Positions 52,646 to 63,992 of a stretch of DNA of 64,000 nucleotides are shown one piece after another (position 1 is the stretch's first letter; each line of letters opens with the position of its first letter). Origin of the DNA: Leidyana gryllorum EB-2025a (taxonomy: Eukaryota > Apicomplexa); the NCBI GenBank assembly GCA_048772705.1, contig JBLWGC010000143.1, positions 62,001-126,000 on the forward strand, written 5' to 3'. Below the pieces are notes generated by a model. That model saw nothing but the letters and a program-made list of their open reading frames with translations, was not told where the DNA came from and did not search any database. The translations under genes and the position numbers were made by a program.

Positions 52646-54274
52646 ATGATTCGGATAGCGGCCTGTTCATTACTCCTGATAGCGACAACCGCTGCCTCTC
52701 TTGTGGGCGACCTTGCGGGGCCCCTCAAGTATGACAGCCGAGCCGATCTTCCCGATGCCCAGGACGTGCCTGGAACCGTAGAAGCGATCGTGGCTGAGAC
52801 CCACCTGGACTCAACCACCACCACCACCCATCAGCACCAGACGCACTCTGCACACCATTCGGCAGCGAAGAACCACCACCGCCTCGGCGGAAAAGTGTCG
52901 CCCGAAGTGGAAGCGGAGTTGGAAGTATACGTCGCAGAGCATCACCAGTAAGCTGCTACTCCCTGCATCCTATCGCCCATACATCCTACCGTCTCCGCTC
53001 AGTTTACCCTTTGAGTACTACCCGAACAAATTCATTTACAGCGAGGAAAACGTGACTCAAGAAACCTTCATGACACATCCAGTGGTACATGCCAATGCCA
53101 AGGGCGGAAAGCGCGACACGTGGCAAGAATTCAAGTACAGGTACCAGGGTAAGATCAACATGACCCTCATAGAGGAACTGCTGGATGGAGAGCGTTTCAA
53201 GAGGAGGTCAGAGGCGTTCACCGATCGCACGAGAGGCCTATTGGCTAATGAAATACATAGAGCCCATATGTTCGGGTTCTGTGATGGAGTCTCGATCAAC
53301 TCCATGTGCAACAAGGAGATGGGATACTGTCTGGAGATGTATCTACCGGTGGCCTACTTTGCTCACCTCCATGGATGTTTGGGAACCTCCGGCGGGTACG
53401 CAGGAACCGAAGCCTTCTATTTCTTCAATTCTGACCACGTCGTAATGGATCCGCATCTTGCCCCTCTAGACTTTCACTGGGACGACCTCGAAGGCGCACA
53501 CCCGATGTGGCGAGAGTACCTGCGGGACCGTCAAAACGGTCTCAACCCGCGCGGCCCCGGCCGAGCCTCACGCTTCCCTTCGTACGGCTTCTCATGGCCC
53601 CCGGTCAAAGATTTCTACCATAATGATTTCCTGAGCCGTTTAGGCAAGAAAATAGCGATTGTCGGCGGCAAACATACGACGGAATGGTCAGGGCCTCCGC
53701 TCAACACCTTCGCGGAACCTGTGTATTTGGGGCCCATCATTGACACTCTGCTCAAACATAACTATATAGTCGTCTATAAGCGTCCTGCAGAGAAGATGGG
53801 AGTCGACTCCGCTTTCCAAGAGGTGCAAGACCCGGGTGACTTCGACTTTATCCGCAGCACCTATGAGGACGAGGATGTAATTTTATGGCAAGACTTGGAG
53901 GACGATGTGCTGCCTCTGGGGACCGTGGGGCCCGAGATCACCTTGCAGAACGTTTTGATGCTCACTATCTATGCCAATTCTGAGCTTTTCGTCGTCACTC
54001 AGGTGAGGCACAATCACTCTCTCTTCCAATCTAGCCTTTTGTACAGGGTGGCAACGGCGTAATTGCGAGTCTGTTCGACGGGGAGGTGTTCATTTACCAT
54101 GCAGCGGGCGGCGAGTGTCTGGAGCACAATTTGCCACCGTTCACTGACCAATATGTGTACTCTAGATGGAGCCAACACGCAGGAGCGCGATTCACTGTTG
54201 TCAACTACCACGCCGATCTTGTCCGCAACCTCGACGCCCACCTTCTCCAAAAAGAGGCCGCAGTGACGCTTTAG
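52646..54274 (+). CDS. Secretory-pathway protein, possible glycosyltransferase, His-rich N-terminus
   Basis: Three exons; introns of 94 and 44 nt; 496 aa. MIRIAACSLLLIATTAASLV is a signal peptide or anchor. A His-rich stretch (THQHQTHSAHHSA, KNHHR) follows. The globular part has KKIAIVGGKHTTEWSGPPLN, GPIIDTLLKHNYIVVYKRP, then FVVTQGGNGVIASLFDGEVF and IYHAAGGECLEHN. The pattern of a Rossmann strand, a xxQGGN loop and a late Gly-Glu resembles GT-B-type glycosyltransferases acting in the ER or Golgi. I cannot name a family. TTTTTTCAGCC lies 16 nt before the ATG. The stop is 16 bp from the convergent sds22 stop. Confidence 0.6.
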
Positions 54275-54290
54275 CTTTCCTCCCCACATC

Positions 54291-55574
54291 TCACACAGCA
54301 TCCAATTGCTTTAGGTCTGAAAGTTTAGTAAAAAGGGGAAAAGGGTAGACAATTATCTCAGACGGAGTAACTTACTCGGAAGAATTTCGGTAATTGCTTG
54401 TCTGTAACCTGGACCAAGCGTCAGCTGCAAAGGGTTGCGCTCCAGATACAACTGATCATCGACCATATCGTGTCACCAACTAGTCATTTACTCACGGTGT
54501 CGAGCTTCGGAAGCTTCGCCAATTTCCGGACTTCATTCAAGTCCGAAATCTTATTGTCATTGAGCCATAACTCGTTCAGCTCCAACAATTCATCTAAATT
54601 GTCCAAGGTCGAGACGGCATTCTTGCTCAGATCAAGTAATTCCAAATGTCGCTGTGGTCACAAATGCGTGTGTGTGTGTTCACCCCAAGCTCAGCACTTA
54701 CCAACTTGGTAATCGCCTTTGGGGGAGCTCCTAGGCGGTTTTCGCCTACATACAGCCCTACCAGTCTCGGACAATTGTCAAACAGGGTTTCGTCCCACTG
54801 AGTGAGACGATTGCATTGCAGACTGAGCTGCGTGAGTTCAGGCATCACGGGTACATTCATTTCTGAGATCTTGTTCCTCCCGAGCCACAAGTCCTGTAAT
54901 TTCTGGCAACAATCCAAACCCTCAATAACTCGGATACGATTGCATCCCAACTCCAGCGTTCGTAGCTCGGTCAGCGTCTCCAAACCTTCAATCTGAGCCA
55001 GTCATGTTCGCACGTGGAATAGTGCCGTGCTCACTCACCTTGGATATCTTGTTACTTGATAGGAATAGCTTCTCTAATTTAACCAGTGGCTCCAGCTCCT
55101 CGATCTTGCGTATTTGATTGAAAGATAGATCTAGTGCTCTGCACTCAGGTAGCCCCATAACCAGAGTTTCCGATTAACAAACAGACAAGGCTCATTATTG
55201 TCGTGCCATGCACGACAGACATTCACACACTCAACCGAGGCAATGCATTCGACTCACTCAAGATTGACGAGGTGGCGAATGTTTTCGATCTTTGATACTT
55301 GATTTTGATATAACTCGAGTGCTATCAAATTCGGACAGTTGTCCAGACCTTCGATTTTCGATATGAAATTAGAGCACAATGATAGCCTTTCCAGCTTTGT
55401 ACATCGTTCCAGACCGCTTATCCGACCTAATCGGGCAATGTGTAACACAACTTCACACACATCATCCGGTTGCGGGAAGTCGGCCCCAAGATCAGTTCTG
55501 TTGGGTCCAGACTGATACTCTGAATCCCCTTCAGCACTGAAGTCACTGCCCTGAGTTACTGGTGCCTCCGCCAT
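54291..55574 (-). CDS. PPP1R7: sds22/PPP1R7, leucine-rich regulator of protein phosphatase 1
   Basis: Six exons: 55574-55258, 55138-55039, 54992-54702, 54651-54496, 54451-54376, 54316-54291; 321 aa. About ten 22-residue SDS22-type repeats are visible, for example LERLSLCSNFISKIEGLDNC and ALDLSFNQIRKIEELEPL. The C-terminal cap is LYLERNPLQ, then YRQAITEILPNLKQLDA, ending Val. Sds22 binds and regulates PP1 in mitosis and PP1 assembly. Removal of all introns gives an exact frame. The first intron (119 nt) is long and holds a perfect hairpin. T10 precedes the ATG (GTTTTTTTTTTCTTGCCATG). Confidence 0.92.
55200..55216. repeat. Perfect 7-bp hairpin inside an sds22 intron
   Basis: GTCGTGC, loop CAT, GCACGAC. 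It lies within the 119-nt first intron (55139-55257). It may simply be chance or help fold the intron. Confidence 0.6.
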
Positions 55575-55592
55575 GGCAAGAAAAAAAAAACT

Positions 55593-57206
55593 TCACACTC
55601 TCCGACTGTAGAATCCTGCCTTAGTGACATACCGGACCCACTTGGTCGTCTTGTACTGAACTTTCTCTTGGACTTTCATGAACCGCACTCTCAGTCCGGA
55701 CGCAGTGAACATGGGAATGTCAAAGTCCAGGCTTATTGGTGCTTTGCCGCGGCCCAACCATGCTTTGCTGCTGGATCCATCGGTTAAGGGAGCCCCAGAC
55801 AGGTCGATTTCCGCCACCATTGACCGCTCGGCATCCCCCTGGAAGCGCTTCATGCTGGGGGCCTTGTTATTTCGTGTATGATAGTGTTCTTACCGCCAAG
55901 CAATCCGGTGCTCGCCTGGTTCAAAGACTGCCTTGCCGTAGTCTGAAAGACAGTTCGCGATTTGAAGCACGGGACGGGGGGCTTACTGCACGATACTACG
56001 CGGACTCGTGCAGCTTCCGGGGGGGTTGGGAAAGTCAGTTGCACTTGGACAGCATGTAGGTGAGCGGGAAAGGTGGATTTGAGCTTAAGTGAGACTTCCA
56101 CCCGGGTGCCGCTCTGTTGGATCACTGGTGTAATCTTGAAGGGGACGGAAACGTTACGTGATGTACGGTACATCAGAAGTTGGAACATCCCGTCCGGGGG
56201 CGTGAATACGATAGGTTTGCCCAAACTGGCTTCAGAGATGTTGTTGCCCCTCACACACTGGTGGAAGCGCACGGAGTCGAGCGCGACACCCGAAGACTTG
56301 GTAGCTACTTGCGCCCCTGCGGCCGCCAGTCTATCATTGATGGCAAACTTGCACTCGGGCATGCCGGAAAGTAAGCACTTCATGATGATCTGTCCTGCCA
56401 CCTCGCAGCGCAATATCTCACCTGCGGATGTGACATTAAGCATCAGCCCCATCATTGAGCGTGAAAGGACGTACCCGAAACCGAGAACAACGCATTGACA
56501 TTTTCCAGAACATCGATGTATACCTCGTTCCGCTTGTATTTGATACTTCCCGACCGCCACGGGCACGCGCCGGTGACTTGGTTGGTGAAAGATCGGAGTT
56601 GACTTTGCGACTGGCAGAGATCGTTGGGTGGCTGCGCCTGGTAGGCTCGCTCACCATCTCTCCATTTTCACCCACGGAGGGCAGAATAACCGCTCTTAAG
56701 GTATCTCTGTCCAGGAATTGAGGGATCCCATAGTCCACAGCTTCTGCAATGAAGGGATGCGAGTGGCTCGACTGTTGGGGGCCCACCATCGAGAATGCAT
56801 AATATGCCCGGCACGTGTCGGACAATCGCTTCCGGTGTGCAACTGCCGAGAAAATGGCTGCCTAAGCCCAGTGAGACGGAGGAGAGCGGCGGTACTCACC
56901 TGAGGGCCCCGTGTAAGCGCGTTAGGGCGACGAGGGCCTGCACGACGTTCCCGTTTCCGACTACGACTGCTACGAATGTAATCTCTTCGGGATCCCTGTA
57001 CTTGAGGGTCGCGGGAGGAGCATTGTTGTTGGGTGCGCTCACTGCGTGTAAGTGACAAAATGAGTGTGGTCATCGTAGGACCAGGTTGGATTCCGTTCAT
57101 TCAATCCTAAATAAGCATCCAACGCAGCTTGCTTAATATCCTGTTTGTAGTAGCGACTGCATAGGACCTCCGCAGAAGGACTGACTAGAAAGATAGCCCC
57201 TATCAT
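55593..57206 (-). CDS. AP2M1: AP-2 adaptor complex subunit mu
   Basis: Eight exons, seven introns of 39-57 nt, 428 aa (family about 435). The N-terminal longin domain is MIGAIFLVSPSAEVLCSRYY, then EAVDYGIPQFLDRDTL. The linker carries VTGACPWRSGSIKYKRNEVY. The mu-homology domain follows: LSGMPECKFAINDRL, VALDSVRFHQCV, IVFTPPDGMFQLLMYR, GKAVFEPGEHRIAWR and ISLDFDIPMFTASGLRVRFM, closing with KTTKWVRYVTKAGFY. These match plant-type AP-2 mu rather than AP-1 or AP-4 mu. It binds YxxPhi signals and PIP2 in clathrin-mediated endocytosis. TTTTTGTTG is just upstream of the ATG. Confidence 0.92.
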
Positions 57207-57333
57207 CCACAACAAAAAGGCGTCAAATAAAGAGTAGCGGGAGGGTGTGAACCTCGAATTTGTTGCCACATCATGATGGCCTATGCATCCTACCATCTGC
57301 GCTTCAGGAGAGACCAACGGGTGGGTATGATGC

Positions 57334-58978
57334 TCAGTAGTGTGTGTAGACGGTGAGATTATGGGTTCCAGTCAGCTTGAATTTATCAAACCCGCGCCGG
57401 CATTGGGGACATTCCTGTCAAAAGCGGAGATTGGGAGCGGGGTGGGAGAGAGGGAAGGAAGCCAGCTCACCTGCACAACGTGATTCTCCCAAAAGACAGT
57501 GAAATCCTGCAGATCCCCAAGAAAGGCGTCCAACGGGTCTTCAGTCTCGTTGGTGGGACGTTGAAGGATTGGTGGGTCCGATTCTTCGCTCTCGCTGGAG
57601 TTTTGGCGCAGCACTGTCACCAGACCTGCTGAGGGAGTGCGAGACTCCATCGGCCGAGCACTTCTGGCTGTGGGAGGCTCTTCGCGACAACGCAGCAGGC
57701 CTTCAAGCCGTTGGAAAGGATTGGGAAACTCGAAGGTACGACGTGCATCCTGCAGCCGCCCATGATCTGCACAGAGTTACGATCTGGGGTCAGAAGGTCG
57801 GTGTGTTGCAATAACTGACATAGATTAATAGCTATGAAATCAGTGAGAGAGTAGAGATCAGTGGACATGATCCAATACTCGCCAGGGAGTCTTGGGACCA
57901 GCTCGCGCTGTCAGAGTCAGTTGTTGGACGAAAGCCAAAGCGACAAAGAGAAAGATCCTCACCATCAGAGAAGAGCAGAAACGACGAGTTCCGTCTTCGC
58001 AGGGGAGAAAGTCATTTGACTCCCATAGCTTCTGACCGGAGCACTCTGTGAGTCGATAGCGATGGATGGGCTTGGGGCCGCAACGAGAGTACTCACGGCG
58101 ACTTGGCCCAGATTTCTCCGCATTGCCATGCCAGCTACCCTCGGAGTCAGCAGACGCGGTACAGGATTCCGAGTACTTTCTCCCCAGCAGAAAGAAGTCC
58201 TTGAGACTCAATAGTTCCCGGCGCAATGTATGGACTTTGTGTATCGTTGGAACGATTCGCTGAAGTGAAAGAGGTAAGAGTAGTGGGCAGGCTTCAAAAA
58301 TCCCACCTTCACAGCAGGATGGACCTGTCGGATGCTCAGGAGAGGAGCAGATCTATATCGTGTCAATAGGTCAGCCGCCGGCTGGGACACCTGCTCGGGG
58401 GGTCAAAGTTGATAGGAGGTGGACACTTTTAGGGGGACGCACTGTCCTTGTTGAGAAGTCCCACGTCGATAGCACTGCCGACGGGATCACCATGCGTTTT
58501 GACGAGATACACTGATGACAGAACAACAGACCGGTGAATGCGCAGAAGGCACTCGTTCGCGGCCCATCGGAGGGCACAAAGGTGTAAGTCGACGACGGTT
58601 CTGGTTGAGTAGTCCAGCCCAGAGACTCTCGGACAGTGGCGATCCAGCGCGTCGGCAGGGAAGGGGGGGCGTGTATCCCGTTATTGCAACTGCACACACA
58701 CAGAGAGAGAGAGAGAGGAATTGGTGTTGGTGAGTGAGATTTGAAAACACATACTGCGGACAGAGACCCTTCTGCTTGGATATGAGGGACGCGGGGGAAC
58801 GGATTTCTGGTACCCTCGTGAAGTATTGGGCATAGTGGGAATCCGGTGACTTGGTTTGATTACTGTTACAAGACTGCGAGAGACTACGCAGGCGATCAAC
58901 AGCACCTTCGGACTCGTTCCAGGGTCTAGCTGCATAGTCGTGTTCGAACACATCAGACATGGGAAAGTACGCCGACAT
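57334..58978 (-). CDS. Rubicon-homology (RH, DUF4206) zinc-domain protein
   Basis: Eight exons in my model, 424 aa if started at 58978, or 418 aa from the second ATG (58960). Signature: KGLCPHCNNGI, then CAFTGLLFCHQCISSKRMVI, PSAVLSTWDFSTRTVSQPAA, DLLTRYRSAPLLSIRQVHP and RRELLSLKDFFLLGRKYSES; a last zinc pair is ECPQC. This is the C-terminal domain of Rubicon, PLEKHM1 and DEF8, which binds Rab7 on late endosomes or autophagosomes. There is no RUN or PH domain, so it is closest in plan to DEF8. The first ATG overlaps the upstream gene's TAA (TAATG). Exon junctions were fitted by frame and the family pattern. Confidence 0.8.
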
Positions 58979-61900
58979 TACGCCTTCCGCACGAGTTTGG
59001 CGATGTGGAGAATGTGCTCACCTGTTTGTGCTCCCCCCTCTTCTGTGTCGTGGCAGCCTCCATCTTCACTCTCGCCATCCGTTGCGGTTTCTTCTTTCAC
59101 ACTGCTGTGTACTGAAAATCGTAAACTTGACTCAATTCGAGTCGTCGCAGGTCTGTCAGTTGGGACCATGTCGCGTTTCAGGATACTCTTCGGCTTCACT
59201 CGCGCCGGAGTTCGGAGATCCAGAGCGGGGATATTGAAGCGCTTGTTGGCTCGGTGCCGCTCGAGATGCTCGTGGTGAAACTTGATCGGACTCCAGGGAT
59301 GGGGTTGGTAGCTCATATCATTCTCGAGTTCCAGGGAGGCGAGGAACCCAGATTGCTCGAAGGACGGGCTCGACATTAGATTGCGTTTGGGGGGCGGGCC
59401 ACCAAACACGGAGGACTCGCCTGACTGGTGAGTCGGTGCTTCGACTGGCGACTCGGAGCAGCCGGGGCATCGCCAGTGGGGAGGGATTACGACGATCTGC
59501 TCTCCTCTGTTGATGGAGAAGCGGCGGGTGCGATTAGTCAGCTGCGAGGATCCTTGGGAATGCGGTGGTGCGGGTAAACTCGGCTTTGTGCTCTCTATGG
59601 ATAGTTTACCCCCCCCCGGGAGCAGTGCCAAGGGGACGACCACTGGGTGTGACTCATCACTCTCCTCGCGTTGGTATGTTTCTGATTGTCTTCGTGGCGG
59701 GCGGCCCTCTGCCGACAGTGGGGGAGGCTTCATTAAGACGGGGTCCCCATCGGAGTGGCCCCGAACCGGGATGGGGAGCGGGGGGCGGATGGTTGTTGCT
59801 TCGGCCCGCGAGCCATCGCTGGAAGCAGTTCTGGGGGATGCAAAGGCGCCGTTAGCTTGACAAGACAGAAAGTTCTCAGTAAGTTGAACTCCTCGATCTG
59901 TCATGCAATCGAACGTCGTCGCGCTTGCTAATGTCTCGAGCTCCATTGAACGGGGGGTTGCGACAGACTCGAAGTAAGCTGTCAAGTCTTTAACTCGTCT
60001 AATCAACTACACTGCTGCTCTGCATAGCTATCGACATCACTCACCCTGGTACTACACCCTTCATCTTTTATTTTGGCACTGTACGTTTCAAACTGCTGGG
60101 CACTTGCAAACACACCTGCCAGTGATCCCCACTAGTGGGAGGCGAAGGTGTGTCGTGCAGCCATGCGGACATGAGATCACAAAAACGAACAAGTCGGTCC
60201 AAGTTTTCCCTCAAAGCTGTTCTGCGATTGGCATCCTGCTGCCTCCCGTGTTCGGCCTGTTGTCGGCTCACAGGCAGTAACGATAAGTCTTGTTCCAGGC
60301 AAGCATTAGTCTTCATCAAATCCATCAACCATGCTTGTGCCCGCTCGACTTTCATGTGGAGCTCCACTTCTGTACTTCGGACGGTCGTGGTCAGTTGTAT
60401 TAACCGCCGTCTTTTCTCTTGAATACTATCTGCTGCATCGTCTATGCAACGTTGTTGCTCGATGACATCCATTTCTCTCTTCTTTATCTCCCCTTCCAGT
60501 CGACTGAGTTGCTCTGTCGCACTCGTTGCAGTCGCCTCCATTCTGAACGCCGCCAAATATATCTCATCCGAACACACACACACACCCCTTCACCACTCAC
60601 TCTGCAATCTGCTTCCGCAAATCGCCCATTCTTTTCACCAAAGCGCGTCCGTCGAGTCCGTTCGCCAGACTCCGCGTACTCGCTTCGATGGCCGTCTCGA
60701 TCTGGCGCAGTTGTAGCCCCAAGAGACTCTCCTGTCGCTTGGCCACCTCGGTCTCCTTGAGCAACCCATCGAGGTTGTTCACAGGGGCGCATAAGGCTTG
60801 TATCCTATCGTCACAAGACCTCAACATGTTACCAAACATCTCGATGGTACTCGCGATGGTCCCTGCGGGCCGGCATTTACGATTTTTCATCCAACAGATC
60901 CAACCAGGAATCCGATCGAAAATGAAAATCACTCACCCTGCTCTCTCCACGGATGACCACCGATCGCCATGTTCACCAGATCTGTAGGCAATCGACTCTC
61001 GATATCGGTCAAAACAGCCCGGACCAATCCGAAACACTCAGCCTCATGCCCCACTTCTCTGATTTGAGTGCGCCAGTCACCCAGGATTGAAGAAGGCACA
61101 TCTCTGCGCGTGGCGTACCGATGATATTCAGCATTATTAGACTCAGTCACGACGCTTGTCGATAACGCCCCTTGCGCGGCTGTTGACGAGTAGTGGGTTG
61201 AAGTTACATGGAGAACAGGCGGTGGCTCGATCAAACCGCTATTCGGGTCTGATCTCCGGCGAGCCGCAGCAGCGTCCCGCAGAACGCTCCACTCGTCCCG
61301 TAAGGAGGTTACGAGTGGTCGCAAAGCTGAACTCGTGGCTCGGCGATGTTCAGCTTCGTTCAGTAAGGATGTTAGATCGGCGATCTGGAGCCGCGCATCC
61401 TGTAATTTCCCTTCGATCATATCGCGATGCAACTGGGATTGCACCAACGAATGACTGACATCCTCTCGTTTCCGTGGCAGACTTTTCAGTCCACTCTCAA
61501 CTTGATCAGCTTCGGTCCGCAACCGTCGAAGATCTGCCAGTGTCTCTTGCAGAGCTTCAGCAGACTCCCGTTTCTCTGAGATTAAGGCAGCCATCGACTC
61601 TGCCGCGGACCTGCAATTGGTCCCCATTTGGACATATTCCCGTTGAGCCGCTCTCAAAGATTCCTCCAAGATTGGGACTTGTTCGAGGGTTGCAGCCATA
61701 TCTGCCGCTTCTGATTGAATAGCCAGCAGTCGATTCAGACAGTCAGCTGCGGATGTCCGCACGAAATTCGCTGTCTTTATGTACAGATTCAGCAGTCCCT
61801 CGTGTCGACCACTGAGCTCTTTCAATCTGATTCGGCTTCGTTCAACTTCTTCCATCCGCTCGTGAACTTGAGCTGCCAATCGATAGATAACGTGACCCGA

Positions 61901-63992
61901 TCGCTGGGTATTGTTGGCATCGGCAGCCATCCCGGAACCCCTCCCTCCAACGAAGCTGACTGGAAGCCCAAAGGAGGGAGTGTTATTTTCACGGATGGCT
62001 GACGTGATGGTGGTGGCGCCCAAAGTACCATACGTATTGGGCGTTGCCGTAGTGAGAGCAGCCGGAGACTGCACTCTATCGCTGAATGAGGAGCCCTTCC
62101 GTTCTGGAACGAAACTCAATCTGCGAATGCTGGTAGCTCTCGGAGTCTCTTCTGTGACGAAGCTACTTGGCTGTCCTGCCCAACTAGACTCCACGCTAGG
62201 GGCGACGAGCCCGCTGAAGTGCCCTTCATCAAGCAAAGGGCTCAGGTGGCTAAGGTCTGGACAGGGGACAAGATGCTTCTGCAAAAGCTGTTCGAGATGG
62301 CGATAAGAGTCTTGCTCATCGCTCAATTTCGGAGCTATGAGTCGCTCATACCGTGTTTCCGCGAGTTGTTGGGCTATGCAACGGAGATTGGTGACTGTGT
62401 CAACAATGTCATCCCGTTCTATGTGCCCGATGCGCTCCAGACTCCCTGCTGCTCTCCTGTTGGTACTTTCAGCCCCCAGACTCGATCTGCCCGATCCTCC
62501 TCCGTCTTCGACAGACAGATCAATCAGCCCAAGGTCAGAACTCACTCCCGGGGAGCTCAGTCGTTCACTTATCCCGTTCACCAGAATCAACAATGAAGCG
62601 CTGAGCTCTCGCGTCAACTGATGAGAGCTCCACATAACCTGACTCTGCAAAGCATTGAGGAGATCCCGATCGTGGCGGATCAGATCGCGGATGCGCCGTA
62701 CGCAATGTTCTGACAGCAAAGCGAATGTACCCTCTTCGGGATGCAAAACCGATCCTGGCGGCAAGTTCGGCAGCACAGAAGCGATGAAGGCCGTAGACAA
62801 GAAAGAATTATGGTGTGCGAGACGCGTTTGGGTGGGGACAAGGAACCTCGGCAAACTTCTTGACAAAGTCGGGGGGGAGTCCAGCTCGGGTCTGGGTGAC
62901 CGGATCTGAGAGATGGAGCCAATTCGTCCGGGCATAACCTCAGCCTCGGCGGCCAGAACATTGAAAAGCCACAATACGTATTGAAGCTTTTCTTCGTCAC
63001 TCGTCGCCACGACTCCCTGACAACCAGGAAAAATAGCATCTCGAGGTGAACAGCTCGAGGGGGTGGAGTAACTTGTGGAGGCAGAGTCTGCTTCATTATG
63101 GATAGTCTTGATCAAATTATCCCACACCATGTTGGTGGCGTACATAATCAACGGAACATCCAGCCCGGGGGCCGGAAGCATCTCGTGGGGTGCAGCCAGA
63201 CGATGGGTGTCCGCCTGCTCTACCAGTTCTTGCACTTGATATACGAAATTATCATCGGCACTGGACAGAGCACCCAGCGCCTTGGCCAACCGGCTGAGCT
63301 CAAGATGTCTCGCGCAACGCTCAGACACCGTTGCGCGAGCGTCGCCTTGTAGATGGCGCAGGGCCGTGCCCAACGAGACGCGAGTTCTCTTGATGGGATT
63401 CAGGGGACCCTCGCCGTCGTCCTCCATCTCATCAGAGTACGATCTCTGAGTGTTCGAGGTGGGGTCAACAACGAGGGCATCGGGATTATGAAGGATCTCT
63501 CCGCACATTGAGCTCCAATGTTTGCTCCCGCTCGAACAGCTCCCCTTGGGGGTATCCGTGTCTCCAGTCGACAGGCTGTTGTTGGCAGGGGGAGCGGAAC
63601 GAGGGAAACGCACATGGATTAGGGCGACCAAACAACGCGCTGTCACATCAGACGACGATGTAGAGAGGGCTTGGGTCACACTCGAGGGGGAGGCTGGAGG
63701 AAATGAGAAAATGACTCTTTCGACTGAGCAGTCACAAAGAAGCACTTACTAGCGAGGTGTGTTTCCAGTAGAGAGAGAGTAGTTGGATGCTTTGTCTCCA
63801 AAGCGACACCTGTGAGCAAAACCAAAAGCGCCACGAAGGAGTGTAATGGCGTTTGTCGGACATGTTGTGAGATCTCCGTCAGTACAGAATCGGAGCCCTT
63901 CATCATTATCACTTCGGCCATCGCCACCGGATCTGTGGAGACACACCAAGAACAATCCGATTCAACTCCACCGTCGTTCACTCACCGTGCAT
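58978..63992 (-). CDS. Long coiled-coil protein, 1,558 aa, unknown family
   Basis: Seven exons; introns of 46-74 nt; the sum is whole codons. The start (ATG 63992-63990) lies at the window edge in CTTTGGTTATG, and the first exon is only 7 nt. An upstream start outside the window is possible. The N-terminal 500 residues are helical with Ser-rich loops. Coiled coil runs from about 640 to 1250 (for example AAQVHERMEEVERSRIRLKE, GEIKKREMDVIEQQRCIDDA). The C-terminal 330 residues are Pro/Ser-rich and include HWRCPGCSES, a single CxxC. No motor or enzymatic motif is seen. A cytoskeletal, spindle or centrosomal role is possible but unproven. Confidence 0.65.

Noticed and set aside
54376-54451. Apparent frameshift in the sds22 C-terminal cap
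   Set aside because: It came from miscounting an A-run (three A's in the plus strand, not four). With the correct bases the cap reads through in one frame.
60068-60125. Apparent 20-nt intron in the long coiled-coil gene
   Set aside because: Rechecking the bases gave a regular 51-nt intron that keeps both flanking frames; the 20-nt reading left the next exon out of phase.
57334-63992. One giant gene covering the coiled-coil and Rubicon-homology ORFs
   Set aside because: A clear TAA at 58978-58980 ends the first, and no GT-AG intron removes it in frame.
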